Numbered from the stretch's first letter, positions 25,060-34,508 are shown. The stretch: 64,000 bases of DNA from Phenylobacterium sp. (GCA_018001015.1 JAGNIV010000010.1:24649-88648); one strand, 5' to 3'. Notes: generated from the sequence alone by a model not told the origin. Numbers and translations are program-made.

Positions 25060-26277
25060 TCAGGGTTCGACGAGGGCGGAATAGACCAGGGTTCGCAGCT
25101 CGCGGCGGATCGGGTAGGCGCTGGACGGCAGGACCTGGGTCATGAACACCACCTGGATGTCTTCCACCGGATCGACCCAGAAGGCTGTCGAGGCCGCGCC
25201 GCCCCAGTAGTACTCGCCGGGGCTGGAGGTCAGCATGGCCTTGACCGGATCGAAGGTGACCGCGAACCCCAGGCCAAAGCCGACCCCAGCGTTGGTGGCC
25301 TCCGAGAACAGCGAGCGCGACAGCTTGGTCAGGTCCTGGCCGCCGGGCAGGTGGTTGGACGCCATCAGCTTCAGGGTCTTGGGCGCCAGCAGACGTTGAC
25401 CATCCAGCACCCCGCCGTTCCCCAGCATCCGGCAGAACGCCATATAGTCCTTGGCCGTCGAGACCAGGCCGCCGCCGCCGGAGTGGAAGCTGGGGGCGGT
25501 CAGATAGGGGCTGGTCTCAGGGTCGTCCTGCAGGGTGAGGCCGCCGGTCGGGGTGGCGTTGTAGCAGGCGGCGAAGCGGGACCGCTGGTCCTCGCGCACC
25601 TGGAAGCCGGTGTCGGTCATCTTCAGCGGATCGAAGATGCGGGTCTTGAGGAAGGTCTGGAACGGCATGCCGGAGATGCGCTCCACCAGGACGCCGAGGA
25701 CGTCGGTCGAGATCGAATAGTTCCAGGCCTCGCCCGGCGAGAACTCCAGGGGCAGCTTGGCCAACTCGGCGACGAAGCCGTCGAAATCCAGGCCGTGGGT
25801 GTCGGCGATCTTCAGCTTGCGGTAGGCGGCGTCGACATTGCCGCGGTTCTGGAAGCCGTAGGTCAGGCCCGAGGTGTGCCGCAGCAGATCGACCATCTGC
25901 ATGGGGCGGGTGGGGGGCGTGGTCATGAACTGCGGCGTGATCCCGGCGGCGAACACCCCGAGGTTTTTCCACTCCGGGATAAAGCGGCTCACCGGATCGT
26001 CCAGGGCCACCAGGCCTTCCTCCACCAGCATCATGAAGGCGACGCTCGTGACCGGCTTGGTCATCGAATAGATGCGGAACAGGGTGTCGGTGTCGACGGC
26101 CTTGCCGCGCTCGCGGTCGGCCTGACCCAGCAGGGTCTCGTGGACCAGCTCGCCCCGGCGGCTGATCTGCACCTGGGCGCAGGGGATGCGGCCTGGCTCG
26201 ACGTAGAGGGCCTGCAGGAAGGCGTCGAGCTTGCCGAGGCGTTCGCTGGAGAAGCCGAGTTTTTCGGGCCGGGTCAT
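25060..26277 (-). CDS. Serine hydrolase, class C beta-lactamase-like
   Basis: A 405-residue protein with the SXXK nucleophile motif SMTK (Ser71-Lys74), the second motif as WNYSIS (Tyr general base) and an HSGGGG stretch in place of the KTG motif. This is the esterase/beta-lactamase-like family (EstB type), more often an esterase or peptidase than a true beta-lactamase. No signal peptide is evident, which favours a cytoplasmic esterase. ATG at 26277 has AGAGGA nine bases upstream. It is convergent with the MATE gene and divergent from the amidohydrolase. Confidence 0.8.
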   Translation of the reverse strand: MTRPEKLGFSSERLGKLDAFLQALYVEPGRIPCAQVQISRRGELVHETLLGQADRERGKAVDTDTLFRIYSMTKPVTSVAFMMLVEEGLVALDDPVSRFIPEWKNLGVFAAGITPQFMTTPPTRPMQMVDLLRHTSGLTYGFQNRGNVDAAYRKLKIADTHGLDFDGFVAELAKLPLEFSPGEAWNYSISTDVLGVLVERISGMPFQTFLKTRIFDPLKMTDTGFQVREDQRSRFAACYNATPTGGLTLQDDPETSPYLTAPSFHSGGGGLVSTAKDYMAFCRMLGNGGVLDGQRLLAPKTLKLMASNHLPGGQDLTKLSRSLFSEATNAGVGFGLGFAVTFDPVKAMLTSSPGEYYWGGAASTAFWVDPVEDIQVVFMTQVLPSSAYPIRRELRTLVYSALVEP

Positions 26278-26408
26278 GGACGACAATCCTCTGAAACTTG
26301 AAGGCGGACACCGTCGCCAAGGGCGGGCCGGATTTCAAGCGAAACGCCGTTGCGTTCGATGGCGCGGATCACTATTGGTGTTGTTGTCAGAAGCGGGAGG
26401 AAGCACTG

Positions 26409-27569
26409 ATGACCTACGCCAGCGGGCGAGTCATTCACGACGCCGACAGTCACGTCATGGAAACGCGGGAGTGGCTCGAGCCCTTCATCGCCGAAGCTGT
26501 CAAAGGGGCGCTGAAGCCGCTCTACGGCCGCGAGCGCAACCGCATCGACGACCTGCTGGACGGGGCCAAGGCGCGGAAGACCGACGCGGCGGCCATGGAG
26601 AAGGCCTTCGAAAATCCCATCGCCGGCCCCAAGGGCTGGGCCGCCGCCGGCGCCTTCGACGCCGACGAGCGCAAGCGGGTGCTGGACCTCTTCGGCTTCT
26701 CCAGCCAGCTGGTGTTCGCCACCTCGTCCCTGGCGCCGGCCCTGGCGGCCAAGGCGCCTGAAGCGCTCTATGCGGGCGCGCGGGCGCACAACCTAGCCAT
26801 GGCCGGCTTCTGCGGAACGGATCGCCGTCTGCTGGGTGTCCACTATGTGCCCCTCGACGACGCCGACCGGGCATTGGAGGAGACCGAGATCGCTCTGCAG
26901 GCCGGCGCGGGCGCCATCTGGGTCTCGGCCGGCGCGGCCGGAGAAAAGTCGCCGGGCCACCCTGACTACGATCCGATCTGGCGGCGGCTGGAGGCTGCTG
27001 GCGTCCCCTTCGTCCTGCACATCGGACCGGGCACCCAGACCCAGCCCAAGCCCTTCCGGAACAATGGCCGCGAACGCGCGCCGGATCTGCACGGCGGCGG
27101 CGAGAACCTGCGGTTCGCCGATTATGTGATGCTGGCCTACGCCCCGCAGATCTTCCTGACGGCTCTCATCTACGACGGAGTCTTCGAGCGCTTCCCCAAC
27201 CTCAAGGGCGGGGTGATCGAAGCCGGCGCCGGCTGGGCTCCGGAATTCCTGCGTGAGCTGGACCTGGCCCATAAGAGCTTCGGCCGCACCGATCCCTACC
27301 TGAAGGCCATGACGATGAAGCCCTCGGAGTACATCCGGCGGGCGGTGAAGTTCACGCCCTTCCCGGGTGAGGACGTGGGCCGGATGATCAAGGACGGCGG
27401 CGCCGAACTTTTCATGTTCTCCAGCGACTACCCGCACCCGGAGGGGACCAACGACCCGCTGGGCCGCTTCGAGCGGACCATGGCGGATATCGACGAGGAT
27501 GCGAAGGACCGGTTCTACCGCCGGAATTTCGAGGAGATGATGGGCCTGAAGGCCTTCGCACCGGCCTGA
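26409..27569 (+). CDS. Amidohydrolase family protein (ACMSD-like)
   Basis: A 386-residue TIM-barrel metal-dependent hydrolase of the amidohydrolase-2 family. DADSHVME near the N-terminus gives the first metal ligands, FVLHIGPG a middle His and FSSDYPHPEG the late Asp and His. Members decarboxylate or hydrolyse aromatic acid derivatives. A GGAGGAAG site directly precedes ATG 26409. A clear terminator follows. The surrounding TetR and acyl-CoA genes suggest a catabolic region, but the substrate is unknown. Confidence 0.8.
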   Translation: MTYASGRVIHDADSHVMETREWLEPFIAEAVKGALKPLYGRERNRIDDLLDGAKARKTDAAAMEKAFENPIAGPKGWAAAGAFDADERKRVLDLFGFSSQLVFATSSLAPALAAKAPEALYAGARAHNLAMAGFCGTDRRLLGVHYVPLDDADRALEETEIALQAGAGAIWVSAGAAGEKSPGHPDYDPIWRRLEAAGVPFVLHIGPGTQTQPKPFRNNGRERAPDLHGGGENLRFADYVMLAYAPQIFLTALIYDGVFERFPNLKGGVIEAGAGWAPEFLRELDLAHKSFGRTDPYLKAMTMKPSEYIRRAVKFTPFPGEDVGRMIKDGGAELFMFSSDYPHPEGTNDPLGRFERTMADIDEDAKDRFYRRNFEEMMGLKAFAPA

Positions 27570-27590
27570 TCGCCCTCCCGGCGTCTGCCT

Positions 27591-27625
27591 GTGACCCCGG
27601 GCCTGGTCCGGGGTCACGCCTTTTT
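27591..27625 (+). terminator. Rho-independent terminator after the amidohydrolase gene
   Basis: A perfect 10-bp stem, GTGACCCCGG against CCGGGGTCAC, with a 7-base loop, is followed by GCC and TTTTT. It begins 21 bases after the stop codon and ends 50 bases before the next gene. Confidence 0.85.
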
Positions 27626-27675
27626 CCGCCGCCCTTCGCGTGAGGGACGTTTGGCCTTATGACGCTTCCAGCAAC

Positions 27676-28272
27676 ATGGGGGCGGCTTTGGCGGAGGGAC
27701 GTCGACCGGCGGAGGTGAGGCGCCGGCAGATCGTCGAGGCGGCTGCGGGGCTGGCGGTGGCGCAGGGCTATCTGCCCCTGCCGCCCGAGCGGCTGGCCCG
27801 GGCCGTGGGGGTCAGCAAGGCGCTGGTCTACGGCTATTTCCCCGACCAGCACGAACTGTTCAACGCCGTGCTGATCCATGAATTCTCGGCCCTCGAGGCC
27901 GCGGGGCTGGAGGTCGCCTCCCAGGCTACGTCCCTGGAGGCTGCGGCCCTGGACTGCGCTGAGCTCTACTTCCGCCACGTCTGCGCCCGGGGCCCGGTGA
28001 TCCACGTGGTGCTGCGCGATGTCTACATGGCCGGGCGGGTGGATGCGAAGGTCGCCGCGATCCGCGACCGCGTCGCGCGCCGTCTGGCGCGCCGGGTGCG
28101 CGGCGAGTTGGGATTGCCGCCCGAGGAGGCCGTCGCCGCCCTCACCCTGGCCACCACCATCCCCGAGGACGCGGGCCGCCTGGTCTGGCAGGGCGATCTT
28201 TCACCGCAGGGCGGCCTGGAGCTGTGCCGGCGGCTGACCTCCGCGGCCCTGGCCGGCCTGCGCCCGGCCTGA
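27676..28272 (+). CDS. TetR family transcriptional regulator
   Basis: A 198-residue TetR-type protein. The DNA-binding part covers about residues 12-60 (RRRQIVEAAAGLAVAQGY, VSKALVYGYFPDQHELFNAV). The start at 27676 is chosen after the terminator of the previous gene; a Met codon at 27640 would place the start in the gap but adds nothing typical. It converges with a second TetR-type gene, 3 bp between stops. Target unknown. Confidence 0.8.
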   Translation: MGAALAEGRRPAEVRRRQIVEAAAGLAVAQGYLPLPPERLARAVGVSKALVYGYFPDQHELFNAVLIHEFSALEAAGLEVASQATSLEAAALDCAELYFRHVCARGPVIHVVLRDVYMAGRVDAKVAAIRDRVARRLARRVRGELGLPPEEAVAALTLATTIPEDAGRLVWQGDLSPQGGLELCRRLTSAALAGLRPA

Positions 28273-28275
28273 ATA

Positions 28276-29133
28276 TCAGTCCGGCTTGGGCCGATAGGCG
28301 CGGGCGAGTTCGCGGTTGCCGGCGGTGACCATGGCCAGGGTCAGGCGCTCAGCGCTCGTCAGGCTCAGCTTGCCCCCCGCCAGCAGCCGCCCCGCCCGCC
28401 GCGTCAGGGCCGTCAGCACCGCCGTCGCGCCGAAGGCCAGCTCCGGCGGCAGCCCGTAGCTGAGGTTCAGGTCCTCCGCGACCCGGCGGGTGTCCCAGCG
28501 GCGGGTGACCCGCCGCTCCTCCCGCAGCCCCTCGCGAACCTCGGCGCTCTGGGTCAGAACCTGGATCAGGGCGCCGCGCTGGGCGACCTCGCGCAGATAG
28601 GTCACGGTCGACAGCATCACCCGGGTGTAGCGGTCAGCGCCTCGGCTCAGCTCGGCCCTCCGCTGAGTCTCCATGGCGTGCAGTTCCCGCCGCGCGAGCG
28701 CCAGCAGCAGGTCGCGGCGCTTGGGGAAATAGTTGTGTGCCTGGGCCTCGCTGATCCCGATGCTGCGGGCGACGGCCTTCATCGAGGCGGCGGGGAGGCC
28801 CTCGGCGGCGATCAGACTCGCGGCCGCCTCGATCAGCTGCTCGCGCCGGGCCTCGGTGGAGAAGCGTGTCCGCTGGCGGCGCGACGGCGCCCTCCCGCCG
28901 GCGATGACGATGACCTCACCGGCGCCCTCCGGCGCGGGCGGCAAGGGCGGGGCGGGGGCGGCCCTTCCGGCCTGCGCTCTGGCCCAATGGCCCCTAGGCG
29001 GGCAGGGGATCAGCAGCCGGTCGCAGATCTTGCCCAGGCCGCTGCTGCTCAGCCCCAGGTCGCGGGCGGTGGCGGCCAGGGGCTTGGCCCACACCAGGTC
29101 GTACAGTCGTTGGCGGGTCAGCGGCGCGGTCAT
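28276..29133 (-). CDS. Regulator with two DNA-binding domains (YDLVW-type HTH plus TetR)
   Basis: A 285-residue protein. Residues 5-66 (LTRQRLYDLVWAKPL, ARDLGLSSSGLGKICDR, IPCPPRGHWA) match a helix-turn-helix module seen at the N-terminus of many uncharacterised bacterial proteins, recognisable by LYDLVW and PPRGHW. After a Pro/Ala-rich linker, residues 92-145 form a TetR helix-turn-helix (IGISEAQAHNYFPKRRDLL) followed by an all-helical half. Two DNA-binding modules in one TetR chain are unusual. It is divergent from the acyl-CoA dehydrogenase gene, the most likely target. Confidence 0.75.
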   Translation of the reverse strand: MTAPLTRQRLYDLVWAKPLAATARDLGLSSSGLGKICDRLLIPCPPRGHWARAQAGRAAPAPPLPPAPEGAGEVIVIAGGRAPSRRQRTRFSTEARREQLIEAAASLIAAEGLPAASMKAVARSIGISEAQAHNYFPKRRDLLLALARRELHAMETQRRAELSRGADRYTRVMLSTVTYLREVAQRGALIQVLTQSAEVREGLREERRVTRRWDTRRVAEDLNLSYGLPPELAFGATAVLTALTRRAGRLLAGGKLSLTSAERLTLAMVTAGNRELARAYRPKPD

Positions 29134-29404
29134 CGCCTGATCCTATCCGCACCGGGCGGCGCGCGCGACCCATGGGCGGGCCGCGACGCCGCCGGGTGCT
29201 CCGGCCTCAAGATGCTCAACCGAAGAATTTCGTGCATCTGACGTAAAGGCGACGTTGCGTAAGCCGAACAAGCGTTTGATAATGGAAACCAGACCGATGG
29301 CCTAAGAGCCTGTCGCGTCGCGGATTTTTGGTTTGGCGCCGCTCTGCGCCATACCGGATTTAGGAAAAATAGGCCGCGCTCGGCGGCGCCATGGGAGGCC
29401 ATAG

Positions 29405-30733
29405 ATGGCTTGGGATTTTGAAACCGACCCGGAGTTCCAGAAGAAGCTGGACTGGATTGAGGACTTCATGCGCGAGGAGGTCGAACCTCTGAGCCACCTG
29501 GGCATGGCCGCCCACGGCCCGCTGGGCCGCGAGAAGTTCATCAAGCCTCTGCAGCAGAAGGTGAAGGATCAGGGCCTGTGGGCCTGTCACCTGGGTCCCG
29601 AACTGGGCGGTCAGGGCTTCGGCCAGCTGAAGCTCGGCCTGATGAACGAGAAGCTCGGCCGCAACGGCCTGGCTCCCACCGTCTTCGGCTGCCAGGCGCC
29701 CGACACCGGCAACGCCGAAATCATCGCCCACTACGGCACCGACAAGCAGAAGGAGCAGTATCTCTGGCCGCTCCTCAATGGCGACATCCGCTCGGCCTTC
29801 TCGATGTCGGAGCCCACCGGCGGTTCCGACCCCTTGACCTTCAAGACCCGCGCGGTCCTGGACGGCAATGAATGGGTGATCAACGGTGAGAAGTGGTTCT
29901 CCACCAACGCCCGCTTCTCCAAGGTCCTGGTGCTGTACGCGGTCACCGATCCGGACGCGAAAGACCAGTATCGTCGCACCTCGATCTTCCTCGTGCCCAC
30001 CGACACCCCCGGCGTCGAGATCGTGCGTAACGTCGGTGTCGGCGGTGGCGGCGAAATCGGCGGCGGCACCGAGGGCTATGTCCGCTACACCAACGTGCGC
30101 GTTCCCTACGACGCCCTGCTGGGCGAACGCGGCGCGGCCTTCGTCATCGCCCAGGTCCGCCTGGGCGGCGGCCGGGTCCACCACGCCATGCGCACGGTGG
30201 GCTCCTGCAAGCACGCGCTCGACCTGATGTGCCAACGCGCCGCTTCGCGGAACACCCGCGACGGCAAGCTGGCCGACCTGCAGATGGTGCAGGCCGACAT
30301 CGCCGACAGCTGGATCGCGCTGGAGAGCTTCCGCCTGCTGGTGCTCCGGACCGCTTGGCTGATCGACAAGCACAAGGACTACAACATGGTCCGCAAGGAC
30401 ATCGCGGCCATCAAGGTCATGATGCCCAAGGTCTATAACGACATCGCCACCAAGGCCGCCCACCTGCACGGCGCGCTCGGCGTCTCTAATGAAATGCCCT
30501 TCATGCACATGGTCACCAGCTCCCTGGTGATGGGCATCGCCGACGGTCCGACCGAGGTCCACAAGGTGACCTTGGCCAAGCAAGTCCTGAAGGACTACCG
30601 GCCCGACAACGACCTGTTCCCGAAGTACCACATCCCGCGCCTCCGCGAGGAAGCCCAGGAGAAGTACGCCGACGAACTGGCCGACCTGAAGAAGGGCTAC
30701 GAAGCCCTGCGCGCGGCCAAGGAAACCGCTTAA
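29405..30733 (+). CDS. Acyl-CoA dehydrogenase
   Basis: A 442-residue flavoprotein of the acyl-CoA dehydrogenase family. AFSMSEPTGGSDP is the FAD/substrate signature; KWFSTNA, QVRLGGGRVHHAMRTVG and the C-terminal HGALGVSNEMPF are also typical. The longer form with the DIRSAFSM motif resembles the FadE-like or caiA-like group acting on less common acyl chains. It catalyses alpha,beta-dehydrogenation of an acyl-CoA, passing electrons to ETF. An acyl-CoA ligase follows after 126 bp on the same strand, and a divergent two-domain TetR regulator precedes it. Confidence 0.9.
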   Translation: MAWDFETDPEFQKKLDWIEDFMREEVEPLSHLGMAAHGPLGREKFIKPLQQKVKDQGLWACHLGPELGGQGFGQLKLGLMNEKLGRNGLAPTVFGCQAPDTGNAEIIAHYGTDKQKEQYLWPLLNGDIRSAFSMSEPTGGSDPLTFKTRAVLDGNEWVINGEKWFSTNARFSKVLVLYAVTDPDAKDQYRRTSIFLVPTDTPGVEIVRNVGVGGGGEIGGGTEGYVRYTNVRVPYDALLGERGAAFVIAQVRLGGGRVHHAMRTVGSCKHALDLMCQRAASRNTRDGKLADLQMVQADIADSWIALESFRLLVLRTAWLIDKHKDYNMVRKDIAAIKVMMPKVYNDIATKAAHLHGALGVSNEMPFMHMVTSSLVMGIADGPTEVHKVTLAKQVLKDYRPDNDLFPKYHIPRLREEAQEKYADELADLKKGYEALRAAKETA

Positions 30734-30859
30734 GGTTTCCGGGTTCCAGCCCTTCCCGCCGACGGGAAGGCGCGACAATGTGGGGCGGTTCCTTAGCGGG
30801 GACCGCCCTTCGCATGTCCCCACATTTCAAACGCTCCATTTCCAAGACCGAGGCTTTTC

Positions 30860-32599
30860 ATGACCGACGCTCCCGCCTGGCCCGTGATGTCCATCCAAGC
30901 GGCCCACGCCCAGCTGACGGCGCCTGGCCAGAGGTTTGAGATGGAGGAGCAGGTCATCCGGGGGGTCGCGACCCGCGTCTGGAAGAACGCGCCGCCCACC
31001 CTGCGCGACGTCTTCCTCAACGGTCGGGCCTTCGGCGAGCGCGAATTCCTGATCAACGACGATGAGCGGGTGAGCTACGAGACCTACGCCCGGGCGACGA
31101 TCACGCTCGCCCATCGGCTGGCCGCCGACGGGGTAAAGAAGGGCGACCGGGTCGCCGTCATCATGCGCAACCTGCCGGAATGGCCCGTCGCCTTCTGGGC
31201 CGGGATCCTGCTGGGCGCCATCGTCACCCCGCTGAACGCCTGGTGGACGGGCGCGGAGCTCGAATACGGCCTGGCCGATTCCGGCGCCAAGGTCGCCTTC
31301 GTTGATGATGAACGTCTGGAGCGCCTGGCCGATCACCTGAAGGCCCTGCCCGACCTGGAGCGGGTCTACGTCTCCCGACTTCACGAGGCCCGCGGGGACG
31401 CGCGCGTCCGCCGCCTGGGGGAGGTCATCGGCAAGCCCAACGACTGGGCGGCGCTGGCCGACCTGCCCCTGCCCGACGTGGCGATCGAGCCCGAGGACGA
31501 CGCCACCATCCTCTACACCTCCGGGACCACGGGAAAGCCGAAGGGCGCGCTTGGCACCCACCGCAACATGACGTCGAACATCATGGCCAGCGGTATCTCG
31601 GCGGCACGCAACTTCCTGCGGGCCGGCCAGCCCCTGCCGGAGAGCGACCCGCACAAGCTGCCCCAGCGGGTCAGCCTGCTGGTGGTGCCGATGTTCCACG
31701 CCACGGGCCTGTCGGCCAACCTCAGCCCCAGCATGAACGCCGGCGGCAAGATCGTGATGATGCGCCGCTGGGAGCCGGAGGCCGCCATGAAGCTGATCGA
31801 GGCCGAGCGCGTCTCCTCCACCGGCGGGGTTCCCACCATCGCCTGGCAGCTCATCGAGCACCCGGCGCGGGCCAAGTACGACCTGTCGTCCCTGGTGGCG
31901 GTCTCCTACGGGGGCGCGCCCTCGGCGCCGGAACTGGTGCGCAAGATCGTCGAGGTGTTCCCGGCCTCCCAGCCCGGCAACGGCTGGGGCATGACCGAGA
32001 CCACCGCCACCTTCACCAGCCACCTGGGCAAGGACTACTCGGCGCGTCCCGACTCGGCCGGCCCCGCTGCGCCCGTGGGCGAGATGCAGATCCGCGACCC
32101 GGCCGACGGAGTCACCGTCCTGGCCGAAGGCGCGGTCGGTGAGCTGTGGGTCAAGGGTCCGCAGGTGGTGAAGCTCTACTGGAACAAGCCGGAAGCGACG
32201 GCCGAGACCTTCGTCGACGGCTGGCTGCGCACCGGCGATCTGGCGCGCATCGACGAGGAGGGTTTCCTGTTCATCATCGACCGGGCCAAGGACATGCTCA
32301 TCCGTGGCGGTGAAAACATCTACTGTGTCGAAGTCGAAAATGTTTTGTATGACCACTCCGACGTGATGGACGCGGCCCTGGTCGGCGTTCCGCACAAGAC
32401 GCTCGGTGAGGAACCGGCGGCCATCGTGCATCTGAAACCCGGGGGAACGGCGACCGAAGCCGAACTGCGGGCCTGGGTGCGGGCGCGGCTGGCGGGGTTC
32501 AAGGTCCCGGTGAAGGTCGTGTTCTGGCCCGAAACCCTGCCCCGGAACGCCAACGGCAAGATCCTCAAGACCGAGCTGAAAAAGGTGTTTGAGGAGTAG
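30860..32599 (+). CDS. AMP-dependent acyl-CoA ligase
   Basis: A 579-residue class I adenylate-forming enzyme. The P-loop ILYTSGTTGKPKGALGTHRN, the GWGMTETTA motif, GWLRTGDLARIDEEGF, and the C-terminal lysine in NGKILKTELKK complete the family pattern. It activates a carboxylic acid, probably a fatty or aromatic acid, to its CoA ester for the acyl-CoA dehydrogenase encoded just upstream. Two short hairpins lie between the genes but no T-run, so co-transcription is possible. The FMN reductase gene follows after 2 bp. Confidence 0.9.
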   Translation: MTDAPAWPVMSIQAAHAQLTAPGQRFEMEEQVIRGVATRVWKNAPPTLRDVFLNGRAFGEREFLINDDERVSYETYARATITLAHRLAADGVKKGDRVAVIMRNLPEWPVAFWAGILLGAIVTPLNAWWTGAELEYGLADSGAKVAFVDDERLERLADHLKALPDLERVYVSRLHEARGDARVRRLGEVIGKPNDWAALADLPLPDVAIEPEDDATILYTSGTTGKPKGALGTHRNMTSNIMASGISAARNFLRAGQPLPESDPHKLPQRVSLLVVPMFHATGLSANLSPSMNAGGKIVMMRRWEPEAAMKLIEAERVSSTGGVPTIAWQLIEHPARAKYDLSSLVAVSYGGAPSAPELVRKIVEVFPASQPGNGWGMTETTATFTSHLGKDYSARPDSAGPAAPVGEMQIRDPADGVTVLAEGAVGELWVKGPQVVKLYWNKPEATAETFVDGWLRTGDLARIDEEGFLFIIDRAKDMLIRGGENIYCVEVENVLYDHSDVMDAALVGVPHKTLGEEPAAIVHLKPGGTATEAELRAWVRARLAGFKVPVKVVFWPETLPRNANGKILKTELKKVFEE

Positions 32600-32601
32600 G
32601 C

Positions 32602-33183
32602 ATGAGTTCTCTGGCGCGAAAGCCGCTGATCGTCGGGATCGGCGGCACCATCCGCTCCAACTCCTCCACCGAGAAGGCGCTGAAGGTGGCGCTGGCGACG
32701 GTCGAGGCGGGGGGCGGCGAGACGCGCCTGCTGGGTGGCGAGTTCCTGGCCAGCCTGCCGATCTACAATCCCCAACCGGGCGGCCCGACGCCTGAGCAGA
32801 AGGTTCTCACCGACGCGGTGCGCGAGGCCGATGGCGTGATCGTCGCCAGCCCTGGCTATCACGGCTCGATCTCCGGGGTCGTGAAGAACGCGCTGGACAC
32901 CCTGGAGGGCTTGCGCGATGACGCCCGCCCCTACTTCACCGGCCGCGCCGTGGGCTGCGTCATCACCGCCGAGGGCTGGCAGGCCGCCGGCACGACATTG
33001 ACCACGCTGCGATCGATCATACATGCCCTGAGGGGCTGGCCGACACCCTTCGGCGCGGCCCTGAACGCCAATTCCGGTTCCTTCGACGCCGAAGGCGCCT
33101 GCGTGGACCCGAAGGACGCCTGGCAACTCGCCACGGTGGGAGAACAGGTCCTGGAATTCGCCCTGCTGAAAGCCGCCCGATGA
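32602..33183 (+). CDS. NADPH-dependent FMN reductase family protein
   Basis: A 193-residue flavodoxin-fold protein. GIGGTIRSNSSTEKAL is the phosphate-binding loop and SPGYHGSISGVVKNALD the isoalloxazine-binding loop of the NAD(P)H:FMN reductase (SsuE/chromate reductase) family. It reduces flavin or quinone. It lies 2 bp after the acyl-CoA ligase and its stop overlaps the RibB gene (ATGA), placing flavin reduction and flavin synthesis in one transcript. Confidence 0.85.
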   Translation: MSSLARKPLIVGIGGTIRSNSSTEKALKVALATVEAGGGETRLLGGEFLASLPIYNPQPGGPTPEQKVLTDAVREADGVIVASPGYHGSISGVVKNALDTLEGLRDDARPYFTGRAVGCVITAEGWQAAGTTLTTLRSIIHALRGWPTPFGAALNANSGSFDAEGACVDPKDAWQLATVGEQVLEFALLKAAR

Positions 33184-34355
33184 AGCGTCCCTATCTCGTC
33201 CAGCCCGGTTCCTCCTCTTCCGCCTCCGACGGTGGTGGTGGTGGTGGCGAAGAGGCCCACGAATCCGCGATCTCGCCGATCGAGGACATCATCGAGGATG
33301 CCCGCAACGGCCGCCCCTACATCCTGGTGGACGCCGAGGACCGGGAGAACGAGGGCGATGTCATCATCCCGGCCCAGTTCGCCACCCCCGACCAGATCAA
33401 CTTCATGGCCAAGCACGCGCGGGGCCTGATCTGCCTGTCGATCACCGCCGAGCGCGCGCGCCAGCTGCGCCTGCCGCCGATGGCGGCGGAGAACCGCGAG
33501 GGCATGGGCACCGCCTTCACCGTCTCCATCGAGGCGGCGACGGGGGTCACCACCGGCATCTCGGCCCATGATCGCGCCCACACCGTGGCCGTCGCCATCG
33601 ACCCCACCAAGGGCATGGACGACATCGTCTCACCCGGCCACGTCTTCCCGCTGGTGGCCCGCGACGGCGGCGTGCTGGTCCGCGCCGGTCACACCGAGGC
33701 GGCGGTGGACATCTCCCGTATGGCTGGCCTGAACCCGGCCGGGGTGATCTGCGAGATCATGAAGGACGACGGGTCGATGGCGCGCCTGCCCGACCTGGTG
33801 GGCTTCGCCCAGCTGCACGGCCTGAAGATCGGCACGATCGCCGACCTCATCGCCTACCGCCGCCGCACCGAGCGGCAGGTGGAACGGGTGCTGGAGACGC
33901 CTTTCGACAGCGCCTACGGCGGCCGTTTCCGGATGGTGATCTACCGCAACATCCTGGACGCCACCGAGCATGTGGTCCTGACCAAGGGCAAGATCGATCC
34001 GGACAAGCCGACCCTGGTGCGTATGCACCGCGTCGACTTCGCCGCCGACATGCTGGGGCACACCGAGGCGCGCCGGGACTATGTGCCCCACGCCCTGCAG
34101 GCCATCGCCGACTATGAAGGGGCCGGCGTCGCGGTGTTCATCCGGGACTCCAACCCGGCCTGGCTGTCTGAGCGCTACGGCGCCGAGCCGGGAACCGATC
34201 ACGGAGCCAATGTCCTGCGCGACTACGGGGTCGGCGCCCAGATCCTGCTGGATCTCGGGGTGCGCGACATGACCCTGCTGTCCAACTCCGCCACCGTCCT
34301 GCCGGGCTCCGGCGGCTATGGCCTGCGCATCGTCGGCCGCAAGCCGCTCGACTAG
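33180..34355 (+). CDS. ribB: RibB with degenerate GTP cyclohydrolase II domain (RibBX type)
   Basis: A 391-residue protein. Residues 30-230 form a complete 3,4-dihydroxy-2-butanone 4-phosphate synthase: EDRENEGDVI (acidic loop, Asp54 to Asp60), AEHARGL-like KHARGLICLS, TGISAHDRA, SPGHVFPL and RAGHTEAAVD. The C-terminal half follows the GTP cyclohydrolase II fold but lacks the three zinc cysteines and the RIHSEC-like motif (here LVRMHRVDFAADML). It therefore makes only the four-carbon riboflavin precursor. Such hybrids are known in proteobacteria. A six-Gly run near the N-terminus is coded by a GGT repeat. Overlaps the FMN reductase gene by 4 bp. Confidence 0.85.
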   Translation: MKRPYLVQPGSSSSASDGGGGGGEEAHESAISPIEDIIEDARNGRPYILVDAEDRENEGDVIIPAQFATPDQINFMAKHARGLICLSITAERARQLRLPPMAAENREGMGTAFTVSIEAATGVTTGISAHDRAHTVAVAIDPTKGMDDIVSPGHVFPLVARDGGVLVRAGHTEAAVDISRMAGLNPAGVICEIMKDDGSMARLPDLVGFAQLHGLKIGTIADLIAYRRRTERQVERVLETPFDSAYGGRFRMVIYRNILDATEHVVLTKGKIDPDKPTLVRMHRVDFAADMLGHTEARRDYVPHALQAIADYEGAGVAVFIRDSNPAWLSERYGAEPGTDHGANVLRDYGVGAQILLDLGVRDMTLLSNSATVLPGSGGYGLRIVGRKPLD

Positions 34356-34402
34356 GGCCACGCCGCGGGCCGGTTCGCCGGCTTCACCCCGCCCTGAGGC
34401 GC

Positions 34403-34508
34403 CTAGAGCCGGATGGCTTCTCTCGAAGCCTGAATCCGGCTCCATAACTCTGAAATTAGATCACGATTCAACGCTCAGACGATTCCGTCTAAGCGCATCG
34501 TGATCTAG
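34403..34508. repeat. Two-hairpin intergenic repeat, copy A
   Basis: Hairpin 1 pairs GAGCCGGAT (34406-34414) with ATCCGGCTC (34434-34442), continued by GGCTTC/GAAGCC. Hairpin 2 pairs TAGATCACGAT (34457-34467) with ATCGTGATCTA (34497-34507), with an inner AGACG/CGTCT stem. The same layout and end sequences occur at 37689-37805. The final CTA (34505-34507) is the stop codon, read on the minus strand, of the next gene. Confidence 0.8.

Noticed and set aside
30827-32431. A 534-residue minus-strand frame
   Set aside because: Antisense to a complete acyl-CoA ligase; no recognisable domain.
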